Shown piece after piece: positions 51,547 to 60,183 of a stretch of 64,000 nucleotides of DNA; position 1 is the first letter of the stretch, and each line of letters starts with the position of its first letter. The notes beneath the pieces were generated by a model. It was not told where the DNA came from. It made no database searches and worked only from the letters and a program-made list of their open reading frames with translations. A program made the translations under genes and the position numbers. This DNA comes from Bacteroidales bacterium (GTDB lineage: Bacteria > Bacteroidota > Bacteroidia > Bacteroidales > UBA932), in assembly GCA_015060225.1 (NCBI GenBank), contig SUYX01000001.1, forward strand, positions 1 to 64,000. The letters run 5' to 3'.

Positions 51547-53094
51547 ATGAGTTTATTAAGTAAAAAAATTTCTGAGCTTCAGGAGAGGACTGCACGTGCA
51601 GTTATGGGAGGTGGAGATAAGGCCATTGCCAAGCAGATAGCAATGGGCAAGCTCCCTGCCCGCGAGAGAATCAACAAGCTTCTGGATGAAGGGTCTTTCT
51701 ATGAGTATGACCTGTTTATAGAGCATGATGCCAGAGAGTTTGGAATGGAGAAGAAGAGCCTTGCCGGAGATGGAGTAGTAATAGGTACAGGAACCATCAA
51801 TGGCAAACCGGTAGCAATTTATGCCCAGGATTTCACAGTGGCAGGAGGATCGTTGGGTTCCATGCATGCAAGAAAGATAACCAAGATAATGGATTATGCG
51901 TTGAGGATGAGGATACCAATTATCGGGATAAACGATTCCGGAGGTGCCCGAATCCAGGAGGGTGTGAATTCGTTGGCCGGTTATGGGGAGATATTCTTCC
52001 GCAATACCATGGCCAGCGGAGTTATTCCGCAGATTTCAGTTATTCTTGGCCCATGTGCAGGAGGTGCGGTGTATTCACCTGCCCTTACAGATTATGTATT
52101 TGTGGTGGACAAGATTTCCAAGATGTTCATCACCGGCCCTGAGGTTATAAAATCGGTACTGGGAGAGGAGATAGACATGGAGTCTCTTGGTGGAGCAAGG
52201 GTTCATTGCGAGACCACCGGAAATGCCCACTTCTTTGCAGAGAGTGAGGAGGAGTGTTTTGGACAGATAAAGAAGCTTTTGAGCTATCTTCCTGCCCACA
52301 ATGAGGAAAAACCTGCTCCAATCAAGGCTTCACAGCCGTTGAGGAAATACAGGATAGACAAGATTGTACCCGTAGACCCTACCACCCCATACGATGTAAG
52401 GGATGTGATAAGGTCCCTCACCGACGATTCAGATTTTATAGAGGTGCAGGAGATGTGGGCACAGAATATTGTAATAGGTTACGGCCGTATGGAGGGGCGT
52501 ACAGTGGGCTTTGTTGCCAACCAGCCGCTTTATCTTGCCGGTGTGCTTGACTGTGATTCATCAGACAAGGCAGCCCGTTTTATCAGATACTGTGATGCAT
52601 TTGAGATACCTATTGTTACATTGGAGGATATGCCGGGTTACCTTCCGGGTGTTGACCAGGAGCATGCCGGGGTAATCCGCCACGGAGCCAAACTCCTTTA
52701 TGCATACTCGGAGGCATCAGTTCCAAAGGTTACCATAATACTGCGCAAAGCTTACGGTGGAGGATACATAGCAATGAACTCCCGCCACCTGAGGGCAGAT
52801 TTTGTCTTTGCATGGCCAACAGCGGAGATAGCCGTAATGGGACCTGAGGGGGCCGCCAACATCATTTTCCGCAAGGAGATTATGGAGGCAGAGAATCCCG
52901 ACCAGATGCGCAAGCTGAAGGTTCAGGAGTACAAGGACAAGTTTGCCAATCCATATGTGGCAGCGGCGAAAGGTTACATAGATTCAGTAATCACACCACA
53001 GGATACCAGGAAATTCATTCTCCATGCACTGAACATATCGGGAAACAAGACACTCAAGAGACCTGCCAAGAAACATGGCATTCCACCATTTTAA
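51547..53094 (+). CDS. Acyl-CoA carboxyltransferase, beta subunit (PccB/MmdA-like)
   Basis: Protein of 515 residues, the normal size. GNDSGGARIQEGVNSLAGYG-type oxyanion region (INDSGGARIQEGVNSLAGY), GPCAGGAVYSPALTD, VTLEDMPGYLPGVDQEHAG and AYGGGYIAMNSRHL mark the two crotonase-like halves. The family is used for propionyl-CoA carboxylase (with a biotin carboxylase) and for the sodium-pumping methylmalonyl-CoA decarboxylase (with MmdB). Only a biotin carrier follows here, 17 bases later; no biotin carboxylase and no membrane decarboxylase subunit is nearby. The decarboxylase use fits propionate-forming Bacteroidales, but this is inference. Confidence 0.9.
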   Translation: MSLLSKKISELQERTARAVMGGGDKAIAKQIAMGKLPARERINKLLDEGSFYEYDLFIEHDAREFGMEKKSLAGDGVVIGTGTINGKPVAIYAQDFTVAGGSLGSMHARKITKIMDYALRMRIPIIGINDSGGARIQEGVNSLAGYGEIFFRNTMASGVIPQISVILGPCAGGAVYSPALTDYVFVVDKISKMFITGPEVIKSVLGEEIDMESLGGARVHCETTGNAHFFAESEEECFGQIKKLLSYLPAHNEEKPAPIKASQPLRKYRIDKIVPVDPTTPYDVRDVIRSLTDDSDFIEVQEMWAQNIVIGYGRMEGRTVGFVANQPLYLAGVLDCDSSDKAARFIRYCDAFEIPIVTLEDMPGYLPGVDQEHAGVIRHGAKLLYAYSEASVPKVTIILRKAYGGGYIAMNSRHLRADFVFAWPTAEIAVMGPEGAANIIFRKEIMEAENPDQMRKLKVQEYKDKFANPYVAAAKGYIDSVITPQDTRKFILHALNISGNKTLKRPAKKHGIPPF

Positions 53095-53111
53095 CAGCGG
53101 AGGCAAAGGAT

Positions 53112-53495
53112 ATGGATACACATGAGATAAAATCAATAAGTGCAGATTTGGGAGATGCTGTACTTATGTCCAATGACCCTAATCTGTTTACAGACAAGAT
53201 ACAGGTACATGAGTGCGGCAGGAAGTACAAGACCTGTTATACACGCAAATTTGTGGAGAGAAAAAAGTGGGAGGCCCCAAATCCCAACGAGGTGCGTTCC
53301 ATCATTCCCGGCTCGGTAACTGAAATTTGTGTAAAGGAGGGTGCCAAAGTGAAGAAAGGGACCTGCCTTATGATATACGAGGCCATGAAGATGAAGAACA
53401 GGATTGTGGCCCCGTTTGATGCTACGGTAAAAACTGTAGCTGTGAAAGCTGGTGACAAGCTCCCTAAAGGAGCGCTGCTGGTGGAATTGAGTTGA
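53112..53495 (+). CDS. Biotin carrier protein of an acyl-CoA carboxylase/decarboxylase
   Basis: Protein of 127 residues. The C-terminal 75 residues form the biotinyl domain with the biotin lysine in YEAMKMKN (about residue 93). The N-terminal 50 residues (HECGRKYKTCYTRKFVERKK) are not the Ala/Pro linker of most carriers and have two cysteines. It is co-transcribed with the carboxyltransferase gene and followed by a terminator. The N-terminal part may dock to the carboxyltransferase. Confidence 0.88.
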   Translation: MDTHEIKSISADLGDAVLMSNDPNLFTDKIQVHECGRKYKTCYTRKFVERKKWEAPNPNEVRSIIPGSVTEICVKEGAKVKKGTCLMIYEAMKMKNRIVAPFDATVKTVAVKAGDKLPKGALLVELS

Positions 53496-53538
53496 ATCAT
53501 GTTGCAATTTTGTACAACTCACTGTCCTGCAGCGGATT

Positions 53539-53580
53539 AAAAACAGAGGATAAGGCAGTCGCCTTATCCTCTGTTTTTTT
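53539..53580 (+). terminator. Terminator of the carboxyltransferase operon
   Basis: A perfect 18-bp stem at 53539-53556 and 53561-53578 with the loop AGTC, ending in a run of T. One of the strongest terminators in the window. Confidence 0.92.
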
Positions 53581-53674
53581 AATTTCCTCAAAAAGAGGAA
53601 ATTGCACAAAACTGCAATGTGATTCAAAAATTTGCTCAGGCAAAGAAGTTTTTGTAACTTAGTCAGTTGATAAA

Positions 53675-54070
53675 ATGGCGGTTATGGAAGATTTGTGGTG
53701 TGGAAACAGACAGGATTTGGGCAAAAAAGGAGAGGAGATAGCTCTGGAATATCTTTTGCAGAGGGGAATGAAGCTGTTGGCAAGGAATTGGCGCAGGGGG
53801 CACAAGGAGCTGGATCTTGTAATGGAGGATGGGGAATTCATAAGGATTGTGGAGGTGAAGAGCAGGAAAGTGCCGGTGCAGGCAGCCCCTTTGGAGAACA
53901 TAAATTTTTCCAAAAGGAAAAATATCATTGCAGCTGCAAGGGGATATTTTGTTGAAAACATGAAGAGTTGCAGGGGCAGGGAGGCGGTTTTTGATGTTGT
54001 GTCAATCCTTTTCAACTCAGATGCGTTTAAATTAGAGTACATTCAGGATGCTTTTGGCCCTGAATGGTAA
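53675..54070 (+). CDS. YraN family (UPF0102) nuclease-like protein
   Basis: Protein of 131 residues, with the ATG at 53675 or the one 3 codons later as start. It has LGKKGEEIALEYLLQRGMKL, RRGHKELDLVMEDGEFI and the PD-(D/E)xK nuclease-like core VEVKSRK. YraN proteins are of unclear function, perhaps tied to Holliday-junction or DNA repair. It is well conserved and alone. Confidence 0.85.
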   Translation: MAVMEDLWCGNRQDLGKKGEEIALEYLLQRGMKLLARNWRRGHKELDLVMEDGEFIRIVEVKSRKVPVQAAPLENINFSKRKNIIAAARGYFVENMKSCRGREAVFDVVSILFNSDAFKLEYIQDAFGPEW

Positions 54071-54154
54071 ATGTAGTGCAACCCGGAAGCAAAAGTCTGG
54101 AGTGCTTGAGCCGGACCCGGTGCAGCGTATATTGTGGAAGAAGTTTAACAAGAT

Positions 54155-55252
54155 ATGGGTAGAGAAAACAATTATTGCATTATCATGGCAGGAGGAGTGG
54201 GGAGCCGTTTCTGGCCGGTGAGCAGAAACAGCAAACCAAAACAGTTCCTGGATTTCTTTGGAACAGGAATCTCCTTCCTGCAGCAGACCTACAACAGATT
54301 TGCCAAAATTATTCCCGATGAGAACATACTGGTTGTTACAAGTGAACAGTACGGGGATCTTGTAAGGGAGCAGTTGCCGCAGATGCTTCCGGAGAACATA
54401 CTGCTGGAACCACACCGCAGGAACACTGCACCCTGCATTGCGTATGCAACATACAAGTTGCAGAAGAAGAATCCCAATGCAACAGTGGTAGTGGCACCTT
54501 CTGATCATCTTATAATCAACGAAGAACTTTTCCTCAGCAATATAGAAGCGGCCCTGGAGCATGCATCGGGGCACAATGAACTCCTTACCCTTGGCATCAA
54601 GCCTACCAGACCGGAAACCGGATACGGTTATATCCAGGTAAATACCGCCAATACAAAAGAGGTGGGAGGGACTAAAGTGTACAGTGTAAAGACATTTACG
54701 GAGAAACCGGATGCTGAACTGGCAAAAGTGTTCATGAGCAGCGGGGAATTCCTTTGGAACTCCGGAATATTCATATGGAATGTGGCCACCATTGCGCAGG
54801 AACTTGAGAAATATCTTCCCGATATTGCCAACCAGTTCAAGGATATTGTACCGTTCTATTATACGATAGAGGAAGAGGAGTACATAAAATCCATTTACGA
54901 GAGCTGCAACGGCATCTCAATAGACTATGGAGTAATGGAGAAGACCTCCTGCAGCTGGGTATTTGAGACATCGTTCGGATGGAGTGATGTGGGGACCTGG
55001 GAGGCTCTGTACCACTTGGGGCAGAAGGATGAGAATGCCAACCTGCTGAGTGTGGGGGACAGTATGATAGACAAGGTTGAGGGATCCATAATAGTTTCAA
55101 GCGAGGAGGATAAACTGGTGGTGGTAAAAGGGTTGAAGGATTACATGGTAATCAACACAGATGATGTGCTGCTTGTCTGCCCAAGGGACAGTGTAAGGTT
55201 CAAGAATGTCATTACGGACCTTACTGTAAACGAATTTGACAAATACCAATAA
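54155..55252 (+). CDS. Mannose-1-phosphate guanylyltransferase
   Basis: Protein of 365 residues. The nucleotidyltransferase signature IMAGGVGSRFWPVSR (about 10-24), KPKQFLDFFG, HRRNTAPCIAYATYKL, VVVAPSDHLI, TFTEKPD and WNSGIFIWN fit ManC-type enzymes without the C-terminal isomerase domain. It makes GDP-mannose for polysaccharide or glycoprotein synthesis. Followed after 11 bases by the arginine deiminase gene. Confidence 0.93.
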   Translation: MGRENNYCIIMAGGVGSRFWPVSRNSKPKQFLDFFGTGISFLQQTYNRFAKIIPDENILVVTSEQYGDLVREQLPQMLPENILLEPHRRNTAPCIAYATYKLQKKNPNATVVVAPSDHLIINEELFLSNIEAALEHASGHNELLTLGIKPTRPETGYGYIQVNTANTKEVGGTKVYSVKTFTEKPDAELAKVFMSSGEFLWNSGIFIWNVATIAQELEKYLPDIANQFKDIVPFYYTIEEEEYIKSIYESCNGISIDYGVMEKTSCSWVFETSFGWSDVGTWEALYHLGQKDENANLLSVGDSMIDKVEGSIIVSSEEDKLVVVKGLKDYMVINTDDVLLVCPRDSVRFKNVITDLTVNEFDKYQ

Positions 55253-55263
55253 GTAAAAAAGTT

Positions 55264-56526
55264 ATGGCAGAGATTCTCAGTTTGAATATACAGAGTGAAA
55301 TAGGGGAATTGGAAGGGGTGATACTGCACACTCCGGGAGCGGAAGTGGAAAATATGACTCCAGGAACAGCCCAGAGGGCCCTTTACAGCGATATTCTCAA
55401 CCTTTCCATTGCAAAGATGGAGTATGAGCAGTTGCAGGGAGTATTGGGGAAATATACCCGTACATTCCAGGTTGCACAACTTCTGGAAGCGGTGTTGGAC
55501 AATTACAGCCAGAGGGAAGCGCTTGTAAAGAAGATATGTGCATCAGAAGGGGCTCTGGAGTATTATGAGGAACTTATGGCCATCTCTTCTGCAGAACTTG
55601 CCAAGGCCCTCATAGAGGGTGTCCCTGCCCGAAAGAATACCCTTACAGCATATTTGAGTGACGAATATTATGCGCTCTATCCCCTCTATAACTTCTACTT
55701 TACAAGGGATGCATCAGTAACCATCGGGAACAATGCCCTCATATGCCGTATGGCAAACAAGGTGAGGATGAGGGAATCGCTCATAATGGAGTCAATCTTC
55801 AGGGGGAGCGGGGCATTCAGCGGTGGCATTATAAATGCACATGAATTTTCTCCCCACAGCAATGACATTTACATGGAGGGTGGAGATATCCTGATAGCCA
55901 GAGAAGATATCCTTATTATAGGAAACGGCTGCAGGACCAGTACCAGAGGGATAGACATGCTCATAGCAAGGCTCTGCAAGGAGCATACAAAAGGGACAAG
56001 GCACATAATTGTGCAGCAGCTCCCGTCATCTCCCGAGTCATTTATACATCTGGATATGGTGTTCACTCTTTTGGACAGGGACAAATGCATGGTGTATGAA
56101 CCGCTTGTGTTGAGGGATAACCAGTATCAGACGGTGCACATTGTTATAGAGGATGGGAAAGTTTCAAAAATAAGGAGCATCCCGACAATCCTTCATGCCC
56201 TCCGTGAACTTGGAATGGATCTTGAACCGGTAGCCTGCGGTGGAAGCACAGATGCATGGAACCAGGAGAGGGAGCAGTGGCACAGCGGGGCAAACTTTTT
56301 TGCACTGGCACCGGGTAGGCTCCTCTCATATTCACGGAATGTGAATACCCTTGAAGAGCTTTCAAAGCATGGGTTTGAGATAATCCCAGCCTGGGATATA
56401 ATAAAAGGGATAAAGGATGCGGCAGATTACGGCAAATGTGTAATAACCATTGAGGGTAGCGAACTTCCGCGTGGTGGTGGCGGTGCCCGCTGCATGACAA
56501 TGCCGGTAAGAAGGAAACCGTTGTAA
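55264..56526 (+). CDS. Arginine deiminase
   Basis: Protein of 420 residues. Active-site landmarks are present: FTRDAS (Asp), MEGGDILI (Glu), HLDMVFTLLDRDKCMVY (His/Asp) and the catalytic cysteine in GGGGARCMTMP (Cys about 410). It hydrolyses arginine to citrulline and ammonia. Ornithine carbamoyltransferase and carbamate kinase are not adjacent, so the ATP-yielding pathway is not clustered; it may serve acid resistance or nitrogen supply. Confidence 0.93.
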   Translation: MAEILSLNIQSEIGELEGVILHTPGAEVENMTPGTAQRALYSDILNLSIAKMEYEQLQGVLGKYTRTFQVAQLLEAVLDNYSQREALVKKICASEGALEYYEELMAISSAELAKALIEGVPARKNTLTAYLSDEYYALYPLYNFYFTRDASVTIGNNALICRMANKVRMRESLIMESIFRGSGAFSGGIINAHEFSPHSNDIYMEGGDILIAREDILIIGNGCRTSTRGIDMLIARLCKEHTKGTRHIIVQQLPSSPESFIHLDMVFTLLDRDKCMVYEPLVLRDNQYQTVHIVIEDGKVSKIRSIPTILHALRELGMDLEPVACGGSTDAWNQEREQWHSGANFFALAPGRLLSYSRNVNTLEELSKHGFEIIPAWDIIKGIKDAADYGKCVITIEGSELPRGGGGARCMTMPVRRKPL

Positions 56527-56550
56527 GAACAGATATTTTTTGTAGCTTTG
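56521..56550 (+). promoter_or_regulatory. pheS promoter
   Basis: TTG at 56521-56523 (in the last sense codon of the deiminase gene), 19 bases and TAGCTTTG at 56543-56550. The start codon of pheS is 20 bases downstream. Confidence 0.6.
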
Positions 56551-56569
56551 CATCCTTAAATTGTTTGAT

Positions 56570-57598
56570 ATGAAGCAGAAAATTGAAGACTTGCTATCTA
56601 AGATAGAGTCCCTTACTGCAGGAAAGCTGCAGGAAGTGGAGGAAATAAGGGTAAAACTGTTGGGAAAGAAAGGTGAGATTACCGCTTTGTTTGATGAATT
56701 CAGGAATGTCCCTGCCGAGCAGAAAAGGGAGTTTGGTCAGAAACTCAATGTCCTCAAGACCAAGGCTGCCGAGAAGATAGAGGAACTCAGACAGAAAGTA
56801 GAGGAGATGGGAGGCTCGGATGCACCCTCTTTTGACTGTACCAAACCTGGCGACAAATATGACTTGGGTACAAGACACCCTATATCTGTAACAAGGGAGG
56901 AGATCATTTCAATCTTCAGCAAGTTTGGCTATGCTGTAGCTGAAGGTCCGGAGATTGAAGATGACTGGCATGTGTTTGGCGCCCTAAACTTCCCGCCTGA
57001 GCACCCGGCAAGGGATATGCAGGACACTTTCTTCATCTCTGCCGGAGGGGACAACCCAATTCTGCTCAGAACCCACACTTCATCTGTACAGGTAAGGAGT
57101 ATGGAGAGGATGCCTCTCCCTATAAGGATTGTATGTCCTGGCCGTGTATTCAGAAATGAGGCAATCTCTGCCCGTGCACACTGTATCTTCCACCAGGTGG
57201 AGGGCCTTTATATAGATAAGAATGTCTCTTTTGCAGATTTGAAACAGGCAGTGCTGCTGTTTGCAAGGGAGATGTTTGGTGAGGAGACCCAGATAAGGCT
57301 CCGCCCTTCATACTTCCCGTTCACAGAGCCAAGTGCGGAGGTGGATGTAAGCTGCAACATCTGTAAAGGAAAGGGGTGCAATATCTGTAAGGGAACAGGC
57401 TGGCTCGAGATTATGGGTTGCGGTATGGTAGACCCTAATGTACTTGAGGCATCGGGAATAGATTCAAAGGAGTATTCAGGTTTCGCATTCGGTATGGGTG
57501 TGGAGAGAATTGCAATGCTCAAATGGCAGGTTAAGGATTTGCGTCACTACTTTGAGAACGATGTTAGGTTCCTCAGGGAGTTTGAAACGGTAATTTAA
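56570..57598 (+). CDS. Phenylalanyl-tRNA synthetase alpha subunit (PheS)
   Basis: Protein of 342 residues starting at the ATG at 56570. It has an N-terminal coiled-coil (MKQKIEDLLSKIESLTAG), LGTRHPISVTREEIISIF, ARDMQDTFFIS, FRNEAISARAHCIFHQVEGL, and motif 3 in GFAFGMGVERIAMLKWQVKD. A Cys-rich insert (CNICKGKGCNICKGTGW) is typical of Bacteroidota PheS. The partner PheT is not in the window. Confidence 0.95.
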   Translation: MKQKIEDLLSKIESLTAGKLQEVEEIRVKLLGKKGEITALFDEFRNVPAEQKREFGQKLNVLKTKAAEKIEELRQKVEEMGGSDAPSFDCTKPGDKYDLGTRHPISVTREEIISIFSKFGYAVAEGPEIEDDWHVFGALNFPPEHPARDMQDTFFISAGGDNPILLRTHTSSVQVRSMERMPLPIRIVCPGRVFRNEAISARAHCIFHQVEGLYIDKNVSFADLKQAVLLFAREMFGEETQIRLRPSYFPFTEPSAEVDVSCNICKGKGCNICKGTGWLEIMGCGMVDPNVLEASGIDSKEYSGFAFGMGVERIAMLKWQVKDLRHYFENDVRFLREFETVI

Positions 57599-57659
57599 CC
57601 CGCTTTTGAGGGGTAAAAGATAAAGAATTGCAAAAAAGTTGAAAATTTTTAAATATTTT

Positions 57660-57690
57660 TTTGGAAGTTTAAAAAAAGTTCATACCTTTG
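57660..57690 (+). promoter_or_regulatory. tRNA-Gly promoter
   Basis: TTTG (57660-57663), exactly 19 bases and TACCTTTG (57683-57690): an excellent Bacteroidota promoter, 51 bases before the mature tRNA. Confidence 0.75.
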
Positions 57691-57741
57691 CAATCCCAAA
57701 CGGAAACAATGGGTCCTAAACGGGAAAGTTCTTTACTTAAT

Positions 57742-57817
57742 GCGGAAATAGCTCAGTTGGTAGAGCACAACCTTGCCAAGGTTGGGGTCGCGAGTTCGAG
57801 CCTCGTTTTCCGCTCCA
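57742..57817 (+). tRNA. tRNA-Gly (GCC)
   Basis: The acceptor stem GCGGAAA pairs with TTTCCGC. The D stem is GCTC/GAGC. The anticodon stem-loop is CAACC-TTGCCAA-GGTTG, giving the anticodon GCC for glycine, and a T arm (GCGAG/CTCGT) follows. The discriminator is T, followed by an encoded CCA. It is transcribed alone with its own promoter and terminator. Confidence 0.96.
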
Positions 57818-57845
57818 AGCCTCAGAGAAATCTGAGGCTTTTTTT
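57817..57845 (+). terminator. tRNA-Gly terminator
   Basis: A 10-bp perfect stem (AAGCCTCAGA/TCTGAGGCTT) with the loop GAAA and a T-run, starting at the last base of the tRNA CCA end. Confidence 0.88.
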
Positions 57846-57875
57846 GTATTCTTAGTGCACACTTGATATCGGACT

Positions 57876-59399
57876 ATGTTTATCAGACATATTGCTATTT
57901 GTATATTGCTCCTCCTCTCAAACAGCCTCTATATGCAGGCTCAGCAGACGTATGGGAAGGGAGAAGTTAAATCGCTCCTCCTTGGCAAAGGGATTGATGT
58001 GGTGGAGGAAGACATAAACATTTTGTATGACACTCCCGAGATTGTTGTTGCTACAGGTTACAGGACCAAGTTTTTTGCTGTTCTGGCCAACAAGTCATAT
58101 GCCGCAAATGTTGAGTCTCCTGTATTGGCCTATGGGACAGATGAGAACATTACAAGTATAAACAGCACTTTCTATTCCTTGCTTGAGTGCTATAGAAGGT
58201 GTCTTACAAAAAGCTATGCAGCAAATGACACCAAAGGGTACACCAATCATGCGGAGACAGTAAAACCTCTTATGAATGGGATAAAGTGGGGGCAGGGGGC
58301 TCCATACAACTCTCTTTTCCCTATTATGGACAAAGGGGCGGATGGGAACCGTGCAGTTACAGGATGCGGCCCTGTAGCCGTGGGGCAGATTCTCAAATAT
58401 TACCATCATCCTGCAGCTCTTGATTCAGCCAAACTCCTGTACAACCTGGCTTCAGATATGCATGCAGATCTTGGTAATGTGAACACCAGCTCCAGTTCAA
58501 ATACATTCAGACCCATCCTTATGGAGTCATACAATTTCTCTCCAAGATGTGTGATGCTCAAGATCTCCTGTATAGAGGACCTGGATCTGGTGTATTCGGA
58601 GGTGAACGCCGGAAGGCCTGTAATACTCAGCGGATTCGGGCATTTTTTCATATGTGATGGAGTTGACGGCAACTATCTCCATTTCAACTTTGGATGGGAA
58701 GGGGTGTGTGACGGCTATTACACATCTCCATATTCCCTCTCTTTGAAGGCCAGGGAGGTACTGTTTGACCATATAATGATAGGGCTTGAACCGGATATGC
58801 ACAATGGCATGTACAAGTATGTAAAGGTAAAATCTGCCGGTTCTCTGGCTCAAATGCTTACAGAGCAGGAAAAGTGTGAAGTGCATTCCCTCAAGATTAA
58901 GGGAAAGCTCAACGGAGAAGATCTGAGGCTCCTGAGAAGAATGGCCGGAGCTGTAGATGACCACGATTACAAATCATGGAGAGGTTCCCTCCAGTATTTG
59001 GACCTCAGCCAGGCAAGGATAATGGACGACTGGGAGAATCCATATTATTCTGTAGATGCAGCCAAGATAAGGTTCAGCATATGGAAGGAGGTGAGTTACA
59101 TGAAAAATGGCTTGCCTGCCGGAGTAAAGCGGTATGAGTACCGCTTTGACAATATTACCGAGGTCCAATGGGAGGAGCTGAAGGGGATGGAGATGGATAG
59201 AGGTGAGGATTACGTGCTTGTAAAACGGGGAGACAGCTATTTTGTGAACTATTTCCCATTGAAAAGGACAATAGGTGCCTTCATGTTTGCAGACTGCATC
59301 AATCTCAAGTGGCTGAAGATACCGGAGGATACCCAGTCAATAGGGAGCTATGCGTTCCAGAATACCTCATTGGAAACATATCCTCAGGTTGCAAATTAG
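57876..59399 (+). CDS. Secreted C10-family (streptopain-like) cysteine peptidase
   Basis: Protein of 507 residues with a signal peptide (LLLLSNSLYMQA). The catalytic cysteine is in RAVTGCGPVAVGQI (Cys about 164) and the histidine in GFGHFFICDGVDGNY (His about 256), followed by LHFNFGWEGVCDGYY as in streptopain and interpain. A short pro-region precedes it (residues 25-85). After the peptidase domain come about 200 residues, ending in one and a half leucine-rich units of the BspA/LRR_5 type (AFMFADCINLKWLKIPEDTQ; IGSYAFQNTSLET). No type IX sorting domain is seen at the C-terminus. It may be a secreted virulence or nutrient protease. Confidence 0.87.
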   Translation: MFIRHIAICILLLLSNSLYMQAQQTYGKGEVKSLLLGKGIDVVEEDINILYDTPEIVVATGYRTKFFAVLANKSYAANVESPVLAYGTDENITSINSTFYSLLECYRRCLTKSYAANDTKGYTNHAETVKPLMNGIKWGQGAPYNSLFPIMDKGADGNRAVTGCGPVAVGQILKYYHHPAALDSAKLLYNLASDMHADLGNVNTSSSSNTFRPILMESYNFSPRCVMLKISCIEDLDLVYSEVNAGRPVILSGFGHFFICDGVDGNYLHFNFGWEGVCDGYYTSPYSLSLKAREVLFDHIMIGLEPDMHNGMYKYVKVKSAGSLAQMLTEQEKCEVHSLKIKGKLNGEDLRLLRRMAGAVDDHDYKSWRGSLQYLDLSQARIMDDWENPYYSVDAAKIRFSIWKEVSYMKNGLPAGVKRYEYRFDNITEVQWEELKGMEMDRGEDYVLVKRGDSYFVNYFPLKRTIGAFMFADCINLKWLKIPEDTQSIGSYAFQNTSLETYPQVAN

Positions 59400-59402
59400 G
59401 TA

Positions 59403-59432
59403 TTTGGGGCACACTCTTTTTTTATATCTTTG
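59403..59432 (+). promoter_or_regulatory. Promoter of the SGNH hydrolase-dsbD pair
   Basis: TTTG (59403-59406), 18 bases and TATCTTTG (59425-59432). It begins 4 bases after the peptidase stop; the SGNH start codon is 23 bases downstream. Confidence 0.65.
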
Positions 59433-59454
59433 TGGCAAATAAAAAATTACATAT

Positions 59455-60174
59455 ATGAGACTTATACTTTCACTTGCAATGTCGCTCCTTTTGTGCTCAA
59501 GTTTGTTTGCACAGAAGAAAGGTGAGGACAAGGATTGGGCTTTGTACAGCAGATATGCCGGGGCCAATGATACAATAACAGTTGCTCCTAAAGCAGTTTT
59601 TATGGGTAACTCAATTACAGAGAACTGGCTGAAATTCCATCCTGATTTTTTCAGGAACAACGGATATGCCGCCAGAGGCATCAGCGGACAGACAACTTAC
59701 CACATGCTTGCAAGGTTCCACAGTGATGTTGTGGCCCTCAAGCCGCAGGTTGTTGTAATATTGTCGGGAATAAATGACATTGCCCGCAACAGCGGAATCA
59801 TCTCATTGGAGAACATTATGGGAAACATCATCTCAATGTGTGACATTGCCAGGGCAAACGGCATTGTTCCAATCCTGTGTTCAATTCTCCCTGCAGACCG
59901 CTTCTCATGGAGACCGGATTTGAAGCCAGCACCGCTTGTGGTGGAGCTGAACGGGATGATAAAAGCCTATGCCCAGGAGACAGGATTGGAGTATGTGGAT
60001 TATTATACTTCTCTTGCAGATGAGAACGGGGCCCTTAAGGAGGGGTTGTCCAAAGACCGTTGCCATCCTTACCCTGATGTATATATACAGATGGAAGAGA
60101 AAGTTGTTGAGGCTATAGAGAAGGTTACATCAAAGAAGGGTGGAAAGAAAGCAAAACGAAACAATAAAAAATAA
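59455..60174 (+). CDS. Secreted SGNH/GDSL lipase-acylhydrolase
   Basis: Protein of 239 residues with a signal peptide (LILSLAMSLLLCSSLFA). Block I is VFMGNSITENW (Ser about 46), then GISGQTT, LSGINDIARN (Asn) and DRCHPYPDVYI (Asp/His). It is small, as in rhamnogalacturonan acetylesterase-type members. The C-terminus is lysine-rich (SKKGGKKAKRNNKK). It lies 9 bases before dsbD and could share its transcript. Confidence 0.9.
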   Translation: MRLILSLAMSLLLCSSLFAQKKGEDKDWALYSRYAGANDTITVAPKAVFMGNSITENWLKFHPDFFRNNGYAARGISGQTTYHMLARFHSDVVALKPQVVVILSGINDIARNSGIISLENIMGNIISMCDIARANGIVPILCSILPADRFSWRPDLKPAPLVVELNGMIKAYAQETGLEYVDYYTSLADENGALKEGLSKDRCHPYPDVYIQMEEKVVEAIEKVTSKKGGKKAKRNNKK

Positions 60175-60183
60175 CAGGTTTAT

